A DNA stretch of 64,000 nucleotides from Tetmemena sp. SeJ-2015 (Eukaryota > Ciliophora > Spirotrichea > Sporadotrichida > Oxytrichidae), in the NCBI GenBank assembly GCA_027382625.1, contig JAJKFJ010020792.1, positions 102,478-166,477 of the forward strand, written 5' to 3'. Of the stretch, positions 49,044 through 61,028 are shown piece after piece. Each line of letters begins with the position of its first letter. Within the stretch, counting starts at the first letter, position 1. The position numbers and the translations under genes are program-made. The notes under the pieces were generated by a model. The model ran no database searches. It was not told the DNA's origin and saw only the letters and a list, made by a program, of their open reading frames with translations.

Positions 49044-51312
49044 ATGGACACCAAGCAGATCCTTAAAAAGCAGGATAAGCTCAAGCGCAAGCAATAGGAA
49101 AAGCTCAAGAAGCAACAAAAAGGAGAGTGAAGACTCCAAAAAGAAAATGCAGGCATCACTCGCACAGCAGCAGAGAGAAGTTGATAGTGATTCAGATTCC
49201 AGTGCTGAAGAAGAAACCCAAATATAGAACAATAAGCACAGTCACAAATAATAGAAAGACACTACAAGATAGAGAACACTTTCTCAAGCCAGCAATAGCA
49301 GCAGGACTTCCTAGACTAATTAGAAGGCATCAGCTAAGAAAGCAGCCAAGGTTGAGTCTGAGAGTGAAGGAGGAGAGCGATGAAGATCTAAGAGACGACG
49401 TAAAGTTGCAGCCTCAAAGATCAAGGACTTAAAGTCAGGATGCAGCTCCTATTTAGAAGCCAAGATCTAGAACTAATAGTAAAGACCACACCTCTGCAGT
49501 CAAAGAAACTAAGAGAGCTGCAGTCTCTCTAGAGGAAGCTAAGGAACTAGCACCTGAGTCTTATTTTTCAAGCTTGGAATTCAAGGACTTGCCTTTGAGT
49601 GAGTAAACCTAGAAGGCTATTCAGTAGTTCGGCTTTAAGAAGACGACTGAAATTCAAGCCAGATCAATCCCACACCCTTTGAACGGAAGAGATGTTCTGG
49701 GAGCAGCTAAGACTGGAAGTGGAAAGACTATGGCTTTCATGTTACCAGCTGTTGAAGATGCTTCACAAGGCTCAGTTTACTCAGAAGAAGGGAACTGGAG
49801 TTATTGTTATCGCCCCAACCAGAGAGCTCGCTATGTAGAACTACAAATGGGCAAGAGACTTGCTCCAGTATCATAATAAGACTCATGGAGTGGTCATCGG
49901 TGGAGCTAAGAGATCTTCTGAGGCTATAATATACTCAATATACTTTAGATAGTGAAAATTTGTAACATGCTGAAGAAGGGAGTGAACCTGTTGGTTGCCA
50001 CCCCAGGTAGACTACTTGACCACTTGCAAAACACTCAAGGTTTCGTTTTCCACAACTTGCAGATGCTGATTATTGACGAAGCTGATGCCATTCTTAAAGT
50101 TGGTTTCGAAGAGGAGATGAACTAAATCATCAAGCTTCTTCCTAAAGAGAGATAGATAGTGAGTAATATGATAAGATAATAATTTCATGTAACTAGCAAT
50201 TATGAATTTTGTTAACCTTGAACAGGGGTATGTAGTGATCGACCCAGCAAAGAAGTTATAATTTAAGATGGTAGTTTATAATAGGTCTCTTCCTAAAGAG
50301 AGAGTGACCCTCCTCTTCTCTGCCACTATGACTAAGAAAGTTGAGGACCTCTGCAGACTCTCCCTCAAGAACCCAGTCTTGGTTGAAGTTGCCAAAGACT
50401 CAACTACTTCCACTGTTGCCAACCTTGAACAAATCAAATGAATTCTATCAGCAAAGAAGTTCCAGCTGCTATTTACCTTCCTGAAGAAAAACCTCAAGAA
50501 GAAGGTGATGGTGTTCATGTCCTCCTGCAACGCAGTCAAGTTCTACTCTGACTTGCTCAACTATGTGGACATCCCAGTCAAGGACATCCACGGAAAGCAG
50601 AAGCAATAGAAAAGAACTTCCACCTACTTCGAGTTCTGCCAGGCTGAGACTGGCATCCTTCTCTGCACTGATTATTAAGTGATCATATTCTTATGTCTGA
50701 TGTTGCCCAGAGAGGTCTTGACTTCCCATCAGTTGACTGGATCATCCAGTACGACCCTCCCGATGATCCTGAGGACTACATCCACAGAGTTGGCAGAACT
50801 GCCAGAGGAGCAGAAGGCAAGGGAAGAGCACTGCTTTTCTTGCTAGAGCACGAAATCGGTTTCCTGCGCTACCTCCGCCTCTCTAAGATCAAGCCCAACG
50901 AGTATGAATTCCCAGAGAGCAAGCTCGCTAACTATAACTCCTATCATCATTTTTTCTAACATCCAGGAGCAGTTCATGAAGCTGATTGAGAGAAACTACT
51001 ATCTGAGTTGCTCAGCCAAGGACGGCTACAGATCCTTCTTACAAGCCTACGCTAGCCACAAGCAGAGGGAGATCTTCGATGTTAACTAGCTCGACCTAAA
51101 AAAGATAGCTCAGTCCTTTGGTCTGACAGCCCCACCTAGAGTTAACCTTAATGTCAAAGTACAGGGAAGAAATTTAATTTAAAAGAATGTTTATGTGTGT
51201 GTTTTTAAGAACTGTAAGGAAGAACAAGCTAAAGGAGCAGCTTGGCAAAAGATCCAAGCCAGAGTTTAACAGAAACAGCAAGAGCAGCGATGGAAGGCAG
51301 TTCTCTCACTGA
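49044..51312 (+). CDS. HAS1: HAS1/DDX18 DEAD-box RNA helicase, scrambled germline gene
   Basis: HAS1/DDX18 is a nucleolar helicase for 60S ribosome biogenesis. The N-terminus is lysine/serine rich ([17 protein letters not shown]). Helicase motifs: Q motif ([14 protein letters not shown]), I (AAKTGSGKT), Ia (PTRELA), Ib ([12 protein letters not shown]), II (IIDEAD), III (SAT), V (AQRGLD) and VI (HRVGRTARG), followed by the HAS1-specific C-terminus ([49 protein letters not shown]). Three conventional inserts have pointers ATA, CTGAT and AAGAA. A larger segment is scrambled: the piece encoding GYVVIDP, which should follow NLEQ, lies about 200 bases upstream of its place (50214-50257). One-base slips near 49130 (A run), 49375 and 49757 (just before [16 protein letters not shown]) look like sequence errors. 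The family call is secure. Confidence 0.93.
49929..49951 (+). other. Possible internal eliminated sequence, pointer ATA (HAS1)
   Basis: The HAS1 frame breaks after GGAKRSSEA and resumes at [17 protein letters not shown] at 49926-49928 and 49949-49951 flanks a 23-base segment whose removal restores the frame. Short A/T repeats make the exact edges uncertain. Confidence 0.45.
50153..50213 (+). other. Eliminated sequence between helicase pieces 1 and 3
   Basis: Follows the first piece, which ends in the 16-base pointer TCTTCCTAAAGAGAGA (50137-50152). AT-rich, 61 bases, with an in-frame TGA. Confidence 0.8.
50214..50257 (+). other. Displaced coding segment (MDS 3) of HAS1
   Basis: A 44-base block that begins with AACCTTGAACA and ends with CAGCAAAGAAGTT. 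Both sequences recur downstream at 50421-50431 and 50449-50461, where they flank 17 bases that break the frame. Substituting this block for that gap yields [19 protein letters not shown], which matches the conserved HAS1 stretch between motif III and the HELICc domain. Same orientation, upstream of piece 2: germline order is 1-3-2-4. Confidence 0.92.
50258..50287 (+). other. Eliminated sequence between helicase pieces 3 and 2
   Basis: 30 bases, AT-rich, ending where the second copy of the 16-base pointer starts (50288-50303). The piece after it continues [16 protein letters not shown], joining PKER of piece 1. Confidence 0.8.
50432..50448 (+). other. Eliminated sequence between helicase pieces 2 and 4
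   Basis: 17 bases with an in-frame TGA between the pointers AACCTTGAACA (50421-50431) and CAGCAAAGAAGTT (50449-50461). It occupies the place that the displaced segment 50214-50257 must fill. Confidence 0.85.
50673..50701 (+). other. Internal eliminated sequence, pointer CTGAT (HAS1)
   Basis: CTGAT at 50668-50672 and 50697-50701. Removing 29 bases joins ILLCTD to VAQRGLDF, restoring helicase motif V. Confidence 0.92.
51172..51211 (+). other. Internal eliminated sequence, pointer AAGAA (HAS1)
   Basis: AAGAA at 51167-51171 and 51207-51211. Removing 40 bases joins NVKVQGR to [16 protein letters not shown] in frame. Confidence 0.88.
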
Positions 51313-51674
51313 GATGATAGTACGTCGCATATAAGTCTAAATAGACTATTAATTAAACCATCTACTTATTTTCATAGGTTAATTACTCTAATAGATCATA
51401 ATCCTTGAATTTAAATTCGAAAATAAAATGAAATTGAGTAAGTTCTATAGATTTCTCCTATAAACTGTTTTAAGAGCAAGATAAAGCACAAATTAAGACA
51501 TAGTAGTCGCTGGAATATTTTTTATTAAATAAGTTGGGGAACAGCCAAAGATTAGAGTAAGATCATCTTTAAATTTTAATTGTGATGCTTAGTTTCCCAC
51601 AATACGAATATAAAAGAGTGCTATAAACTCAATCCTCTGGAAGGTAATATTTTCACTTAAAATATGTTTCTTAG

Positions 51675-52290
51675 ATGAAGAATAGCACCGATCCTTAAAA
51701 AACTAAACCACTCTAACTATAATACATGCACTCTAATAAAAATTTAAAGATGGATGACCAGTGTAGCTTTTGAAGGAACTCGGTTTGACAAAGCTTGTTG
51801 ACGAGGTAGTGCAAGACATTTTGAGGCTTGACCCTAACAACCCAGCTCTGAAGGTTGAGGTGATCCACAAATACTTTGCCTCAGATTAAATCTGGAAAGC
51901 CTACACTGAGTTCATGCGACTTGAAGCTCTAGTGTCGCTCAAAGAGTAGGAGTCTGACTAGAACAGTTACTTCGAACTAGAGGAGGAACTTTTGAGACTC
52001 AAGGGTGAAGTAGAACAACTCAAATATACTCTGCAGATCAATTGGCATAAGATCAGCTCCTCTAAGTTTCATAATCAACTTAGAATAAAGTTTACTAAAA
52101 AAGAAAGGATGGATATATTTGGGGATAGGAACTGAAGACACATAAAACGAGAAGGTGTTTCATCTTCCTTAGTTTAGGTGAATAAGGAATGTTTTTAAGA
52201 AAACGAATGCAACGGAGGCTCAATGCTTTTTGGCTGTAAATCATAATAATTGATGGAGTGCCTTCAGATAAGCCAGTTCTCAAACCTAAG
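51675..52290 (+). CDS. Small unidentified coiled-coil protein
   Basis: The proposed start gives MKNSTDPQKTKPLQLQYMHS. After a one-base slip near 51765 the frame continues with KELGLTKLVDEVVQDILRLD, VIHKYFASDQIWKAYTEFMR and a coiled coil (YFELEEELLRLKGEVEQLKY). A TGA at 52133 ends that frame; a further Gln-containing stretch (VNKECFQENECNGGSMLFGC) may be the true C-terminus after another slip or insert. No family recognised. It lies 360 bp downstream of the helicase, same strand. Confidence 0.45.
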
Positions 52291-52465
52291 GTAAACTAAG
52301 ATGATGAAGATAAGTTAACTTGTCATATTTATTTATTGTTTTTAGTACCCTATTTTGAAGGTCGCTACAAAATAAAATTAGTTGCAGCAAGCTGATATAT
52401 ATAGTCTCTTATAGTGTGAAAAAATTCGAATATGAAAACATGAATATTAATTTGATGCAACTTAA

Positions 52466-53776
52466 TCATTCTTTTTTCAGCTTTGCCATATTAAATCCAC
52501 CTCCGGTCCTCATTTCTTTTCTCATCAGTCTCTCTTCCTCCTTCAACTTAAGTTCCCTCTCTTTGGCTTCTTTGGCCCTTTTAACTGCCTCTTGAGCTCT
52601 CTTCTCAGTTTCCTCTCTCTTCTTATTTAGCTATTCCTCTTTGAGCTTCTGTTATCTCTACTTCTCTGCCTCTTTTTCTTGTTGCTTCAACTTTTTCGCC
52701 TCTAGCTTCTTCTGCTTCTCTAATCGCTTCTACTTGCTAATTTATCTAGTCGATCTCTTTCCTCTTTGGCGAGATTTTCCTGCCTCTTTTGCTCTTCTGA
52801 CTTTACTATAGTAACCTCCGAACCAGACTTTTAAAGCTTAAAATCCTAAACTCAACAAAATTAGATAGCTCCCTATTACCAATAAAGACGTGCACGCAGA
52901 AGTCTCCATCAGTGTAGGGTTTGATACTTAAGTTCAAGAGCGAATTATTGTCGGGGTCTACACTCACACTCAGATCGAACTTTACTTTGTTAAACTCAGT
53001 CACTCTGTAACTGTAAATGACTTCTCCAGAAGAACTCTCTTTCTCTTCCTCCAGAAAACTAGCAGATGAGAAAGGCTGCTGCTGTATGAAGGAAGAAGTC
53101 TTAGTAGAATAACTAGTTGAGGTTGTTGACTTGGAGTTGTTGAAATTACTCGCAGTAGTAGACTTTTTCTGACTTGTAGCTTAACTTGTAGTAGTTGCAG
53201 TTTTAGTTTGCTTTGAAGCTACTTGAGAACTCGCTGTTGCTTTTTCTGGTTGGTTCTTTGGGCCCTTGGTGGGTTTGTTTTAATCCAGACTGAATCCATC
53301 AAACTCAGCCATTACTTCTTCGCTGCTCATGTTAAAAAGCATAGTTCAGAGGTATCAGTTTCAAAAGCTCTTCTTGCGACAGTGATGCGTCAGCGTAATT
53401 AAAAAACAAATGAGGTTCTCCATGCTGATCAAATAACTTCACCACTACTTTATTATCATCAGTCAGTGTCTCCATCTCATCATCTACTTCATAAAGTTCG
53501 CATTTACTCGCGTCCACCAAAGTTTTTAAGAAGCAGTGCATCGATCTCCCCAGGTCTAAGTTGTGCCCATAGCTGCCCACTTATTGAAAATAAAAGATTT
53601 TCAAAAACTTGCTTCTGAAGATTTGGCTGATAGAGTTTTAGAGTCTGCGTGTAGTTGAGGTCACAGTGATAAATCCTACCTGCAGTATCACAGGCCAATA
53701 TCTCTCTAAATGTGGCTTTCAGGTCAGTCAATTGGAAATTTTGCAACTACTCAAAGCTCAAATCTTTAGCAAACAT
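52466..53776 (-). CDS. Unidentified protein with C-terminal charged coiled coil
   Basis: Starts MFAKDLSFEQLQNFQLTDLK and continues with REILACDTAGRIYHCDLNYT. After a frame change near 53580 it has KCELYEVDDEMETLTDDNKV and PHLFFNYADASLSQEELL; then, after another slip near 53330, MAEFDGFSLDQNKPTKG, an S/T/Q-rich linker, a folded-looking stretch (FNKVKFDLSVSVDPDNNSLL, PYTDGDFCVHVFIGNREL) and a long K/E/Q-rich coiled coil ending GGGFNMAKLKKE before TGA. About 420 residues. I do not recognise it. The slips may be errors or small eliminated inserts. Confidence 0.5.
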
Positions 53777-54060
53777 ACTCAAATGTGATATGAGATAAAA
53801 TTTGTAATGAGGTAATCATAAATTCAAAATATTTAAAATTTCTGTCTAAGGCGAGTAAAGAAGTGCTTGACCGAGGAATCACGCTTAAAATTAAAATATA
53901 CCTTGATTTATAGATTCAGTTTAATTTATTAAGTTGGGGATCTAACCAATTGCATTCAAATTTAATATTACAGAAATGAAATAGCTACCTTAGGGTCAAT
54001 TAATATATTTTTATAGTAGGTCAAACTGGTTCGAATTTGTAGCTAAAAATAAAAACTAGC

Positions 54061-57000
54061 ATGCACTCGTTCTAGATAAGTGACTTATCTACCTCAAGTT
54101 TTTACGAAAAACAAGCATCTCTGGTCCAAGGCGAATCCTTTCTCTCACGTGTGAAGGAAATATTCAGTTAAGACCGCTTGGCAAGCACACTAGTAGACAT
54201 CAATAACTCAAGTGTCATATTAATTAGCAAATTATTATTTATAATGCAGAATTTATTTTTTACATACCATAATCGTTGATCACGCTATTGTAAATAGTAG
54301 ACTACATTTTTCTCTTATACACTCCGGCCATGATTTTATACTCTTGAAAATCTGGAATTCATCTATCCGAGGTTAATATTCTTGAACAAGCTCTCTTTTA
54401 AATGTCTACCTCAACTATACTCTACTTCTAAAAAATTAATTGTAAGATTTTTCTAGATCGCTATCTTAAGTATGATGCTCCTGATAAATTTACTTGTGGC
54501 TTTTCTAAGCATGTCAAACTCATCAAATATTTACAGTTAGCTATCAGAGACAAAAAGAGCAGATTAAAATAGGCGTGAAGATAGGATTTCTTCACAAGGC
54601 AGCTGGAATTCTGCTTTTAGTAGTTTTCTTACGTTATTAGAGTGCCCAAGTTAAATTTAAAGCATCAATAGTTGAATTTCATCAAAGGTCTTAAAGTTTA
54701 CATATCTCTACAAGGGCTTTTATTAGCAGTAATGATGGCAGCATTTTATATTTTGTGAATATTATTGGCGCAGTTCTAATCATTGTTTTGATAACAAATA
54801 TTTTATATATTTTTGACGATTTAACTCTCCCTCTTAACTCGCATTATGACTCTGCGAGTGCCACTTAGACCAAATGTTTTATGTTACTTTGACATAAGGC
54901 AGAACTATATCAAGCTTGCACTAAATGGTTTTTATGTGGCCTCTCATATTTTACTTATGAATAGTACTTCATAATTAAAGGGTAGTTCTAATTTCGATTT
55001 TATAATTGTGCTTGTTCAAAATATAATAAAATGCACTTTTTTAATTCTACTAGGGGTAACTATCTTCTTCACTTGCTATGTGGGCATGCTAGTACTTTTC
55101 TATGATGCTCTAAAGACCATGAGTCAAAAATATTCATTATATTTAATGAGCATGTACATTTTCTTTGTAACCTCCATAACTCTGTTGATTTTGGCAAGTT
55201 TCGAGGCCGATTACTATCTACTGATACCCTTTATCTATGGATTCTTCTACTTCTTAAAGCTTTGGTGGAACAGCCGTATTTTTTGGAAGCTGAACTTGAA
55301 CGGCTTAAAAATTCAACTTGAGTTCATTCAAATTATATCTATGCTTAAAATTATAATAATTACCAAAATTTTATTTAAGTTCTAGTACGCACTTCATATG
55401 CTGCACTAGAACATAGCCTAGATAAGCTTAGACGAAAATAAGAGCAGACCAGCACTTAAGTTCTTGTATGGATACTTAAGGAATCACAAATTGACATGCA
55501 AAATTTCAAAATGCCCCTGCTTTTAAAGCGACTCCTTATTTTGGGCACATTCAAGGTTCGATAGAAACTCGCAACTTACGCACTTAGAGGAAGAGGACAT
55601 AATGTTTCTTAATGAAGCCAACGAGCACTCTATCTTTAAACCATATGCAGAAAATCAAGATCCCTATACTAGCGATAAACTTGATCTGTAAACAGTTTAC
55701 CAGATTAAGGAGAGAGAAGAACTAGTTGAAGATTTATTGCTTTTATAAAAATGTGAAAATTTTTTCTCTTATTCAAACATAGTATTTTAAATCAATAGAA
55801 TTCAGGGAGAATGGAGCCAATGAGAATATTAGGATAGACTTATTCAAGATTCAAAAGTTAAATGGTGAACTCACTCAGAAGACACAGGGATCACTCAAGA
55901 TAGATAGAATAATTCTCAAGAAAGCATATTTCTCGAACCTAGCTAAAGTCCTCTTTGAGCAAGCAATAAAGCAATTCCCCCACAACTATTATATAAGATT
56001 GCAGTATGCCTATTTCTCACTGATCAATATGAGTTGTATTTATAGAGTAACTTTAATATTAACATGAGAAGCATCTACCAGTGCATAAACATCCTCAGAG
56101 ATTTTGACCTTTCAAAGCATATTTATTATAGCTAGGTTGGATGGAACGAGTGAATCTCAGACTAAACGAGATATTTTTCCTAGAAGAGCTAGAAAACCTA
56201 CTGCTAAAAGAGAAGATTACGAGAATGGCTATCAAATCACTTCTATGGGAGTAATTTAGCAAATATAGAATTCTAATAACTTCGGTTCGATCAAGACTAA
56301 GCAGTTATATGATAGTGGAATAAACCCTGAGCACTTTATCATCACCAACATTCTTATGATAAATTCTACAGGTCTACATCTCATCTAGTCTAGAATGTGT
56401 CCGAGATGTGGCGGCAGCTGATAGATAAAGATTTTAATCTCTTGCAAATTTTTGATTCTCAAAAACTCGTATCAGTTTCGATTTCCAAGCTCTATGATGT
56501 ATTCAATCTGATAGATGCTCAGCCAAGTAAAGAGACCCTGAGATATATTACCTCTTCTCCATCATATAGAAAGCAATCATGAATGATTCATACTCATTAA
56601 TTATTCTAATGATGAGTAAGCCTACGAACTCATGCAACAGAAAGCAAAGAGTATATTGAATATGCAAAGAGTCCTCAAAGATAACTATCATAATACTATT
56701 CCAGACGTAGAAGTGGGAGTCATTTGTTGCCTTGGAGGCATCTAAAATTTTGGAAAGCTAGTCATGTGTAATGAGAAAGTTAAGATATTGACTGGCTATG
56801 ATTACTAGGACTTGAAGCATGAGTCTATAGAGATTTTCATGCCTTCAATTGTCAGAGATCAGCACAAAGATATTTAAGAAGAGTTTTTACTTATGATATT
56901 TTATTTTGAGTTTAATAAAACTGGGAAAACTAACTTGCTTACCAAGATCCTCAATCTTTTTCTCTTAAGAAAGAACGGAACTGTTACTCCAGTCAATTTG

Positions 57001-60000
57001 CAAGTCAAGTATCACTATTCTCAAAGATATCAGCACTGTTTCATTGCTTTCGTGAAAGAGTAATAGCAGCAGTAATTTTGGAATAACTCTCTTTTGAAAA
57101 AAATTTAATTTTGTTTCTCAGAATGTGAATATGAACGAGAAGCCTTCTCAAAGGATAATTTACTTCATTTGCGACAACTAAGACGGTAAAATTATCTCCT
57201 TCACTTAAATAAATATCTATTCTCTAAAATATTAAATTTAATTCACAGAGAACGCTAAAAAATATCTAGGAGTGAAGACAAGTTTTTTATCCGGGCTGGA
57301 TGTGATAACAAAAACAAACTACTTCTCAATGATAGACATCTGTCCACTTTTAGATGTAGCGTTAATAGATGCAAGCATTCAGAAAACATAGGCATACTCT
57401 GAGGAAAATGAATAATTGCCAAGAGTATTTGAAGGGGAGTTCAATTAGCAGTTCACATACCTTTCCAGTCAATTTATTTTTAATATCCTAATAATCGATT
57501 GTCTTCTTATTTGTATTAAAAATAGCTCTTATTTTTATTCTAAATTTTTTCATTTTACCCAAAGAATTTTAATTCATTCATTTTATTTTTCTTAATTAAT
57601 TAAACATTTAAGAGAACAGTTCATACTTTTAAATTTGTTATTGAAATATACTCTAACAATAGTTGAGAGCTAGTGAAGTTTTAAAATACAAGAACAAGCC
57701 ATTTAGATTTAAACTTATCAGAGAATCCTATTTTAAAGGTCAAATGACAATCAATAATGGAGATTTATAATCATCTTTTGTAAAAATATATTCAAGAATT
57801 CATTTCTAACTATTTGTCAAAATTTAACTTCTCTTATTTATTTTAAGATTATCATATTACACTTGTGATTATTTTGTTTATCTTTTAATTCTATTTTATT
57901 TCTTTCTTCTAATTTTACTTATTTTTTTTTCCAGTTTTTGATATTTCTTGATAATATTTTGGCACTTGAATTTCTTGAGCTTTCATCATAAAGTACTCGA
58001 TATGTAAAGTCAGTGGAAATAGGATTGGATAATATTAAACCTTTGACTTTATAAGAGAAAGAAATAAATTATTTTATAAAACTTTAGGCTCTCAGTTATG
58101 GATGAATTCGTAGCCATTGATTAGAGAAAATAGGAGTAGCAACAACGAAGAGGAAGCATAGAAGATGGTTCTTCCTCAGAAAGTGATGGGCCCAGAATTC
58201 TAGATGACATAAAAAGTTCACTAGTTAGAGATGCCAAGTAAACACCAAGGCTTCTTAAAATTGCAGCGCAGGTTATAACTTTAGTGTTTCTTTGCATGAT
58301 TGCGATAAGCAGCATCAACTTTCAGTTTGCAATCACAAGGACGAATAATTTAACTTATTAAATTTTTAAATACCCTAGAACAGCAACTAAATGTGTTAAG
58401 CAATTCTTACAACAGGACTATACTCATTCTCAAATGCAAGCTTTACACTCAATCGCTTATCCTAATTGCAAATGGCTATGAATCTCCTACATCATAAGTT
58501 GTGGCAGATAAAGTAAAAACCCTTCGAGAGAGTATATTCACTAGTTAAGAATAGCTTAGGGCTATTTAAGGGAATATAGATTCAAGTAGTAGTATTTTTA
58601 CACCCAGATAATTCAAATTAAGCATAATTTATACTTGAGACTAGTGTAACAAAATAACTTAGAGCTTCAATATTTATCGGATACCAATACCTTCACCTAT
58701 CAGAACTAATCAATGACTCTCGGATTAAATGTCTTCGTAGCTAGAATGCTTGATGTTTACAATTTAAATTAAAACCAACTAGTGTTTATTTTATTAAAAG
58801 TAGGGAATCTATCCTTTCAAACTCTCAATGTACCTAAAAAGGCATACACACCTACTTAAAATGAGAGAACGCTAAGTTTCGTTTCTTATAATAGCATAAG
58901 ATCGTTAAGGAGTTTATCTCAGCTCTACACTTCTTATTTTTTTTTGTTTTCTTCTGAATTTGAAAATGATATGCTAAGCCAATCGCAAGATGCTTAGAAT
59001 GTCTAATAAATAACTTTGTTCGTTTCTATTGCAGCAATCGCCTTAGTTGGAATTATAATAATTCCTATTATCACTAAGATCCAGGAAAAGCAGTTTATTG
59101 CTATCGGATTCTTCCTTAAACTCTCAAAGGATAAAGTTCTTAAGGTCATCAATTTAGTATAACCACATTTAACATTTTTAAATTCAATGAAGTGAATGCC
59201 TTTACAGAGCAATTTGAGTAACCGATGATCTTAAGATAAGAAAGTGATCCAATCGAGATAGAACAAGAAGTCTTGATCATCATTTTATTTTGAACATGAA
59301 CGCTAATAACCTATTGATGAGTTCCTATTCGTAATTAGATTCACAAGTACTCAATTAGAACTCGCTTTCAACTTTCATAGATTAGAATAATAATAATATT
59401 GAGAAAAGGATGCTAGTAATATCTAAGAATCAATTATCAGTTTAGGATTCAGAGTTCTCTAGGCTACAATTAGATTCGAGCTAAAAATACTTAATCCAAG
59501 AGATTTCAAAAGCAAATTCACTTTAGAATATCTCAGAAAGTGAGGAGGATGTAAGCAGAGCTAGCAAGTCAATGCATATTTCCAGAATGTTTTAAATGAA
59601 AAGCATTGCTAAAGGTTTCCCAATCATTACGAGCTCTGTCGAAAAGGATACTGAGTAAAAGGAGGACACGAAGCTTTTGAGCTGCTTAAATAGACTCAGC
59701 TGCGAAGAAATAGATTGAGAAAATAGCTCAAGGTTTTGTTGATTTGCTTACTTATCATTTCAGTTCTTTCCCTGTACATCGTTGGAACTTTCATTCTCAC
59801 TTTAAAAAACTTCTCATCACTTGATACTGTAGTTCGATCTGTTGATACCTTTTTCTCTAAAAATATCTGCCCTGACATAGTATTTGCAATTCTGCGTGAG
59901 TCATAAATTAGAAACACTACAAGCTAACTGCTTAGCAAAGATAATACAAATGATAATCAGGAGATTTATAACTAGATTCGGGCATGCTACAAAAATGAGG

Positions 60001-60849
60001 CTGACTACTCAAAGCTGAGAGTGGATTTGCCAGAAACGTTCAAAGGCATTGATAAATTATTATCTGAGGTAGAGGGAGGATCTTTATGCAACACAACTTT
60101 CTACAATTATAAAGATATCAAGAATTGCTAAAATAAAAATGTCCATTTTAATTTAAAGATTAATTTATAGTCAGCTATTAACGGGATTCTCATATAAGGG
60201 CTATCTAATTCGCTTCAATACACTCTTTCACATTTCTAATAGGAAGATCTCAAAATTATTTTTAAATGAACTATCAAAATAGAACTGCTGCTTATTTGAA
60301 ACCGTTACTTCTCAACAATCTTTAAATTTTCTTCATTTTCATTTGTAAAGATTTATTTATAATGAATATGACATCTGAACTGATAATGATGAAGTTATTT
60401 ATCTTGGAGAGCACTTTAAATAAGTTGACTGAGAAATTCATGAAGGAGACGATGAGCTACTATGATCTCTAAATAACTCAGTTCTTGATTGTTTTCATCA
60501 TTTTCATAGCTTTATAGCTTAAAATAGAACTTACTCTAAAAATTCTTTTAAATATAAAAATTCTACAACATAATTTTTAAATTAAATTTTTTACTTTCTC
60601 ATAGTTTTAAATGACTTTTATTTTTATTTAGTATTTTTTTAATTAAGGACTATTTAATATAGAATTTATTATAATTCTTATATAAATAAGATTAGCCAAA
60701 TAATGGTATTTTCAGTGCTACTGTTCGTAACTAAGATCTTTAAGGCACTAAAGTTTTATCTGTGGCAAACTAATATGTCTCTTAAAATTTTACCGATTTA
60801 ATACATGCCACAGAGTCAAATAAAGCAGCTTAAAAAATTTATTTCTTGA
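54061..60849 (+). CDS. TmcB-like PAS-domain membrane receptor, interrupted
   Basis: Starts MHSFQISDLSTSSFYEKQAS. Several membrane helices lie in 54230-55380 (e.g. TFLILLGVTIFFTCYVGMLV, TSITLLILASFEADYYLLIP). A helical-repeat segment (NLAKVLFEQAIKQFPHNYYI) and a PAS domain follow at about 56690-56890 (VGVICCLGGIQNFGKLVMCN, KVKILTGYDYQDLKHESIEI). More helices follow at 58250-60540, and the protein ends MSLKILPIQYMPQSQIKQL, TGA at 60847. Many-helix N-terminus, repeat, PAS and C-terminal helices is the layout of a large ciliate family annotated TmcB/TmcC-like; ligand and signalling role unknown. One insert has a clear pointer (ATGAG, 56034). AT-rich gaps at 57480-57650 and 57800-57960 and slips near 56410, 59180 and 59670 interrupt it. 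The part after 58098 (MDEFVAIDQRKQEQQQRRG) could be a separate gene. Confidence 0.6.
56034..56068 (+). other. Internal eliminated sequence, pointer ATGAG (TmcB-like gene)
   Basis: ATGAG at 56029-56033 and 56064-56068. Removing 35 bases joins YAYFSLINM to RSIYQCINILRDFDLSKHI in frame. Confidence 0.85.
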
Positions 60850-61028
60850 TTCAATTATTTCATTCTTAAAAGCTATATATTAATTATAAAGCATTTGTAA
60901 TTCGAATAATAGGAAGAGAACTAGCTTTAATTTATGGAGATAAAAAATAATTGATAAATTGTTCTTTCTAGAGTATTTTAATCCACTTCAAATTGGGTAT
61001 TATAATTATTCTTTTAATTTCTTATATT

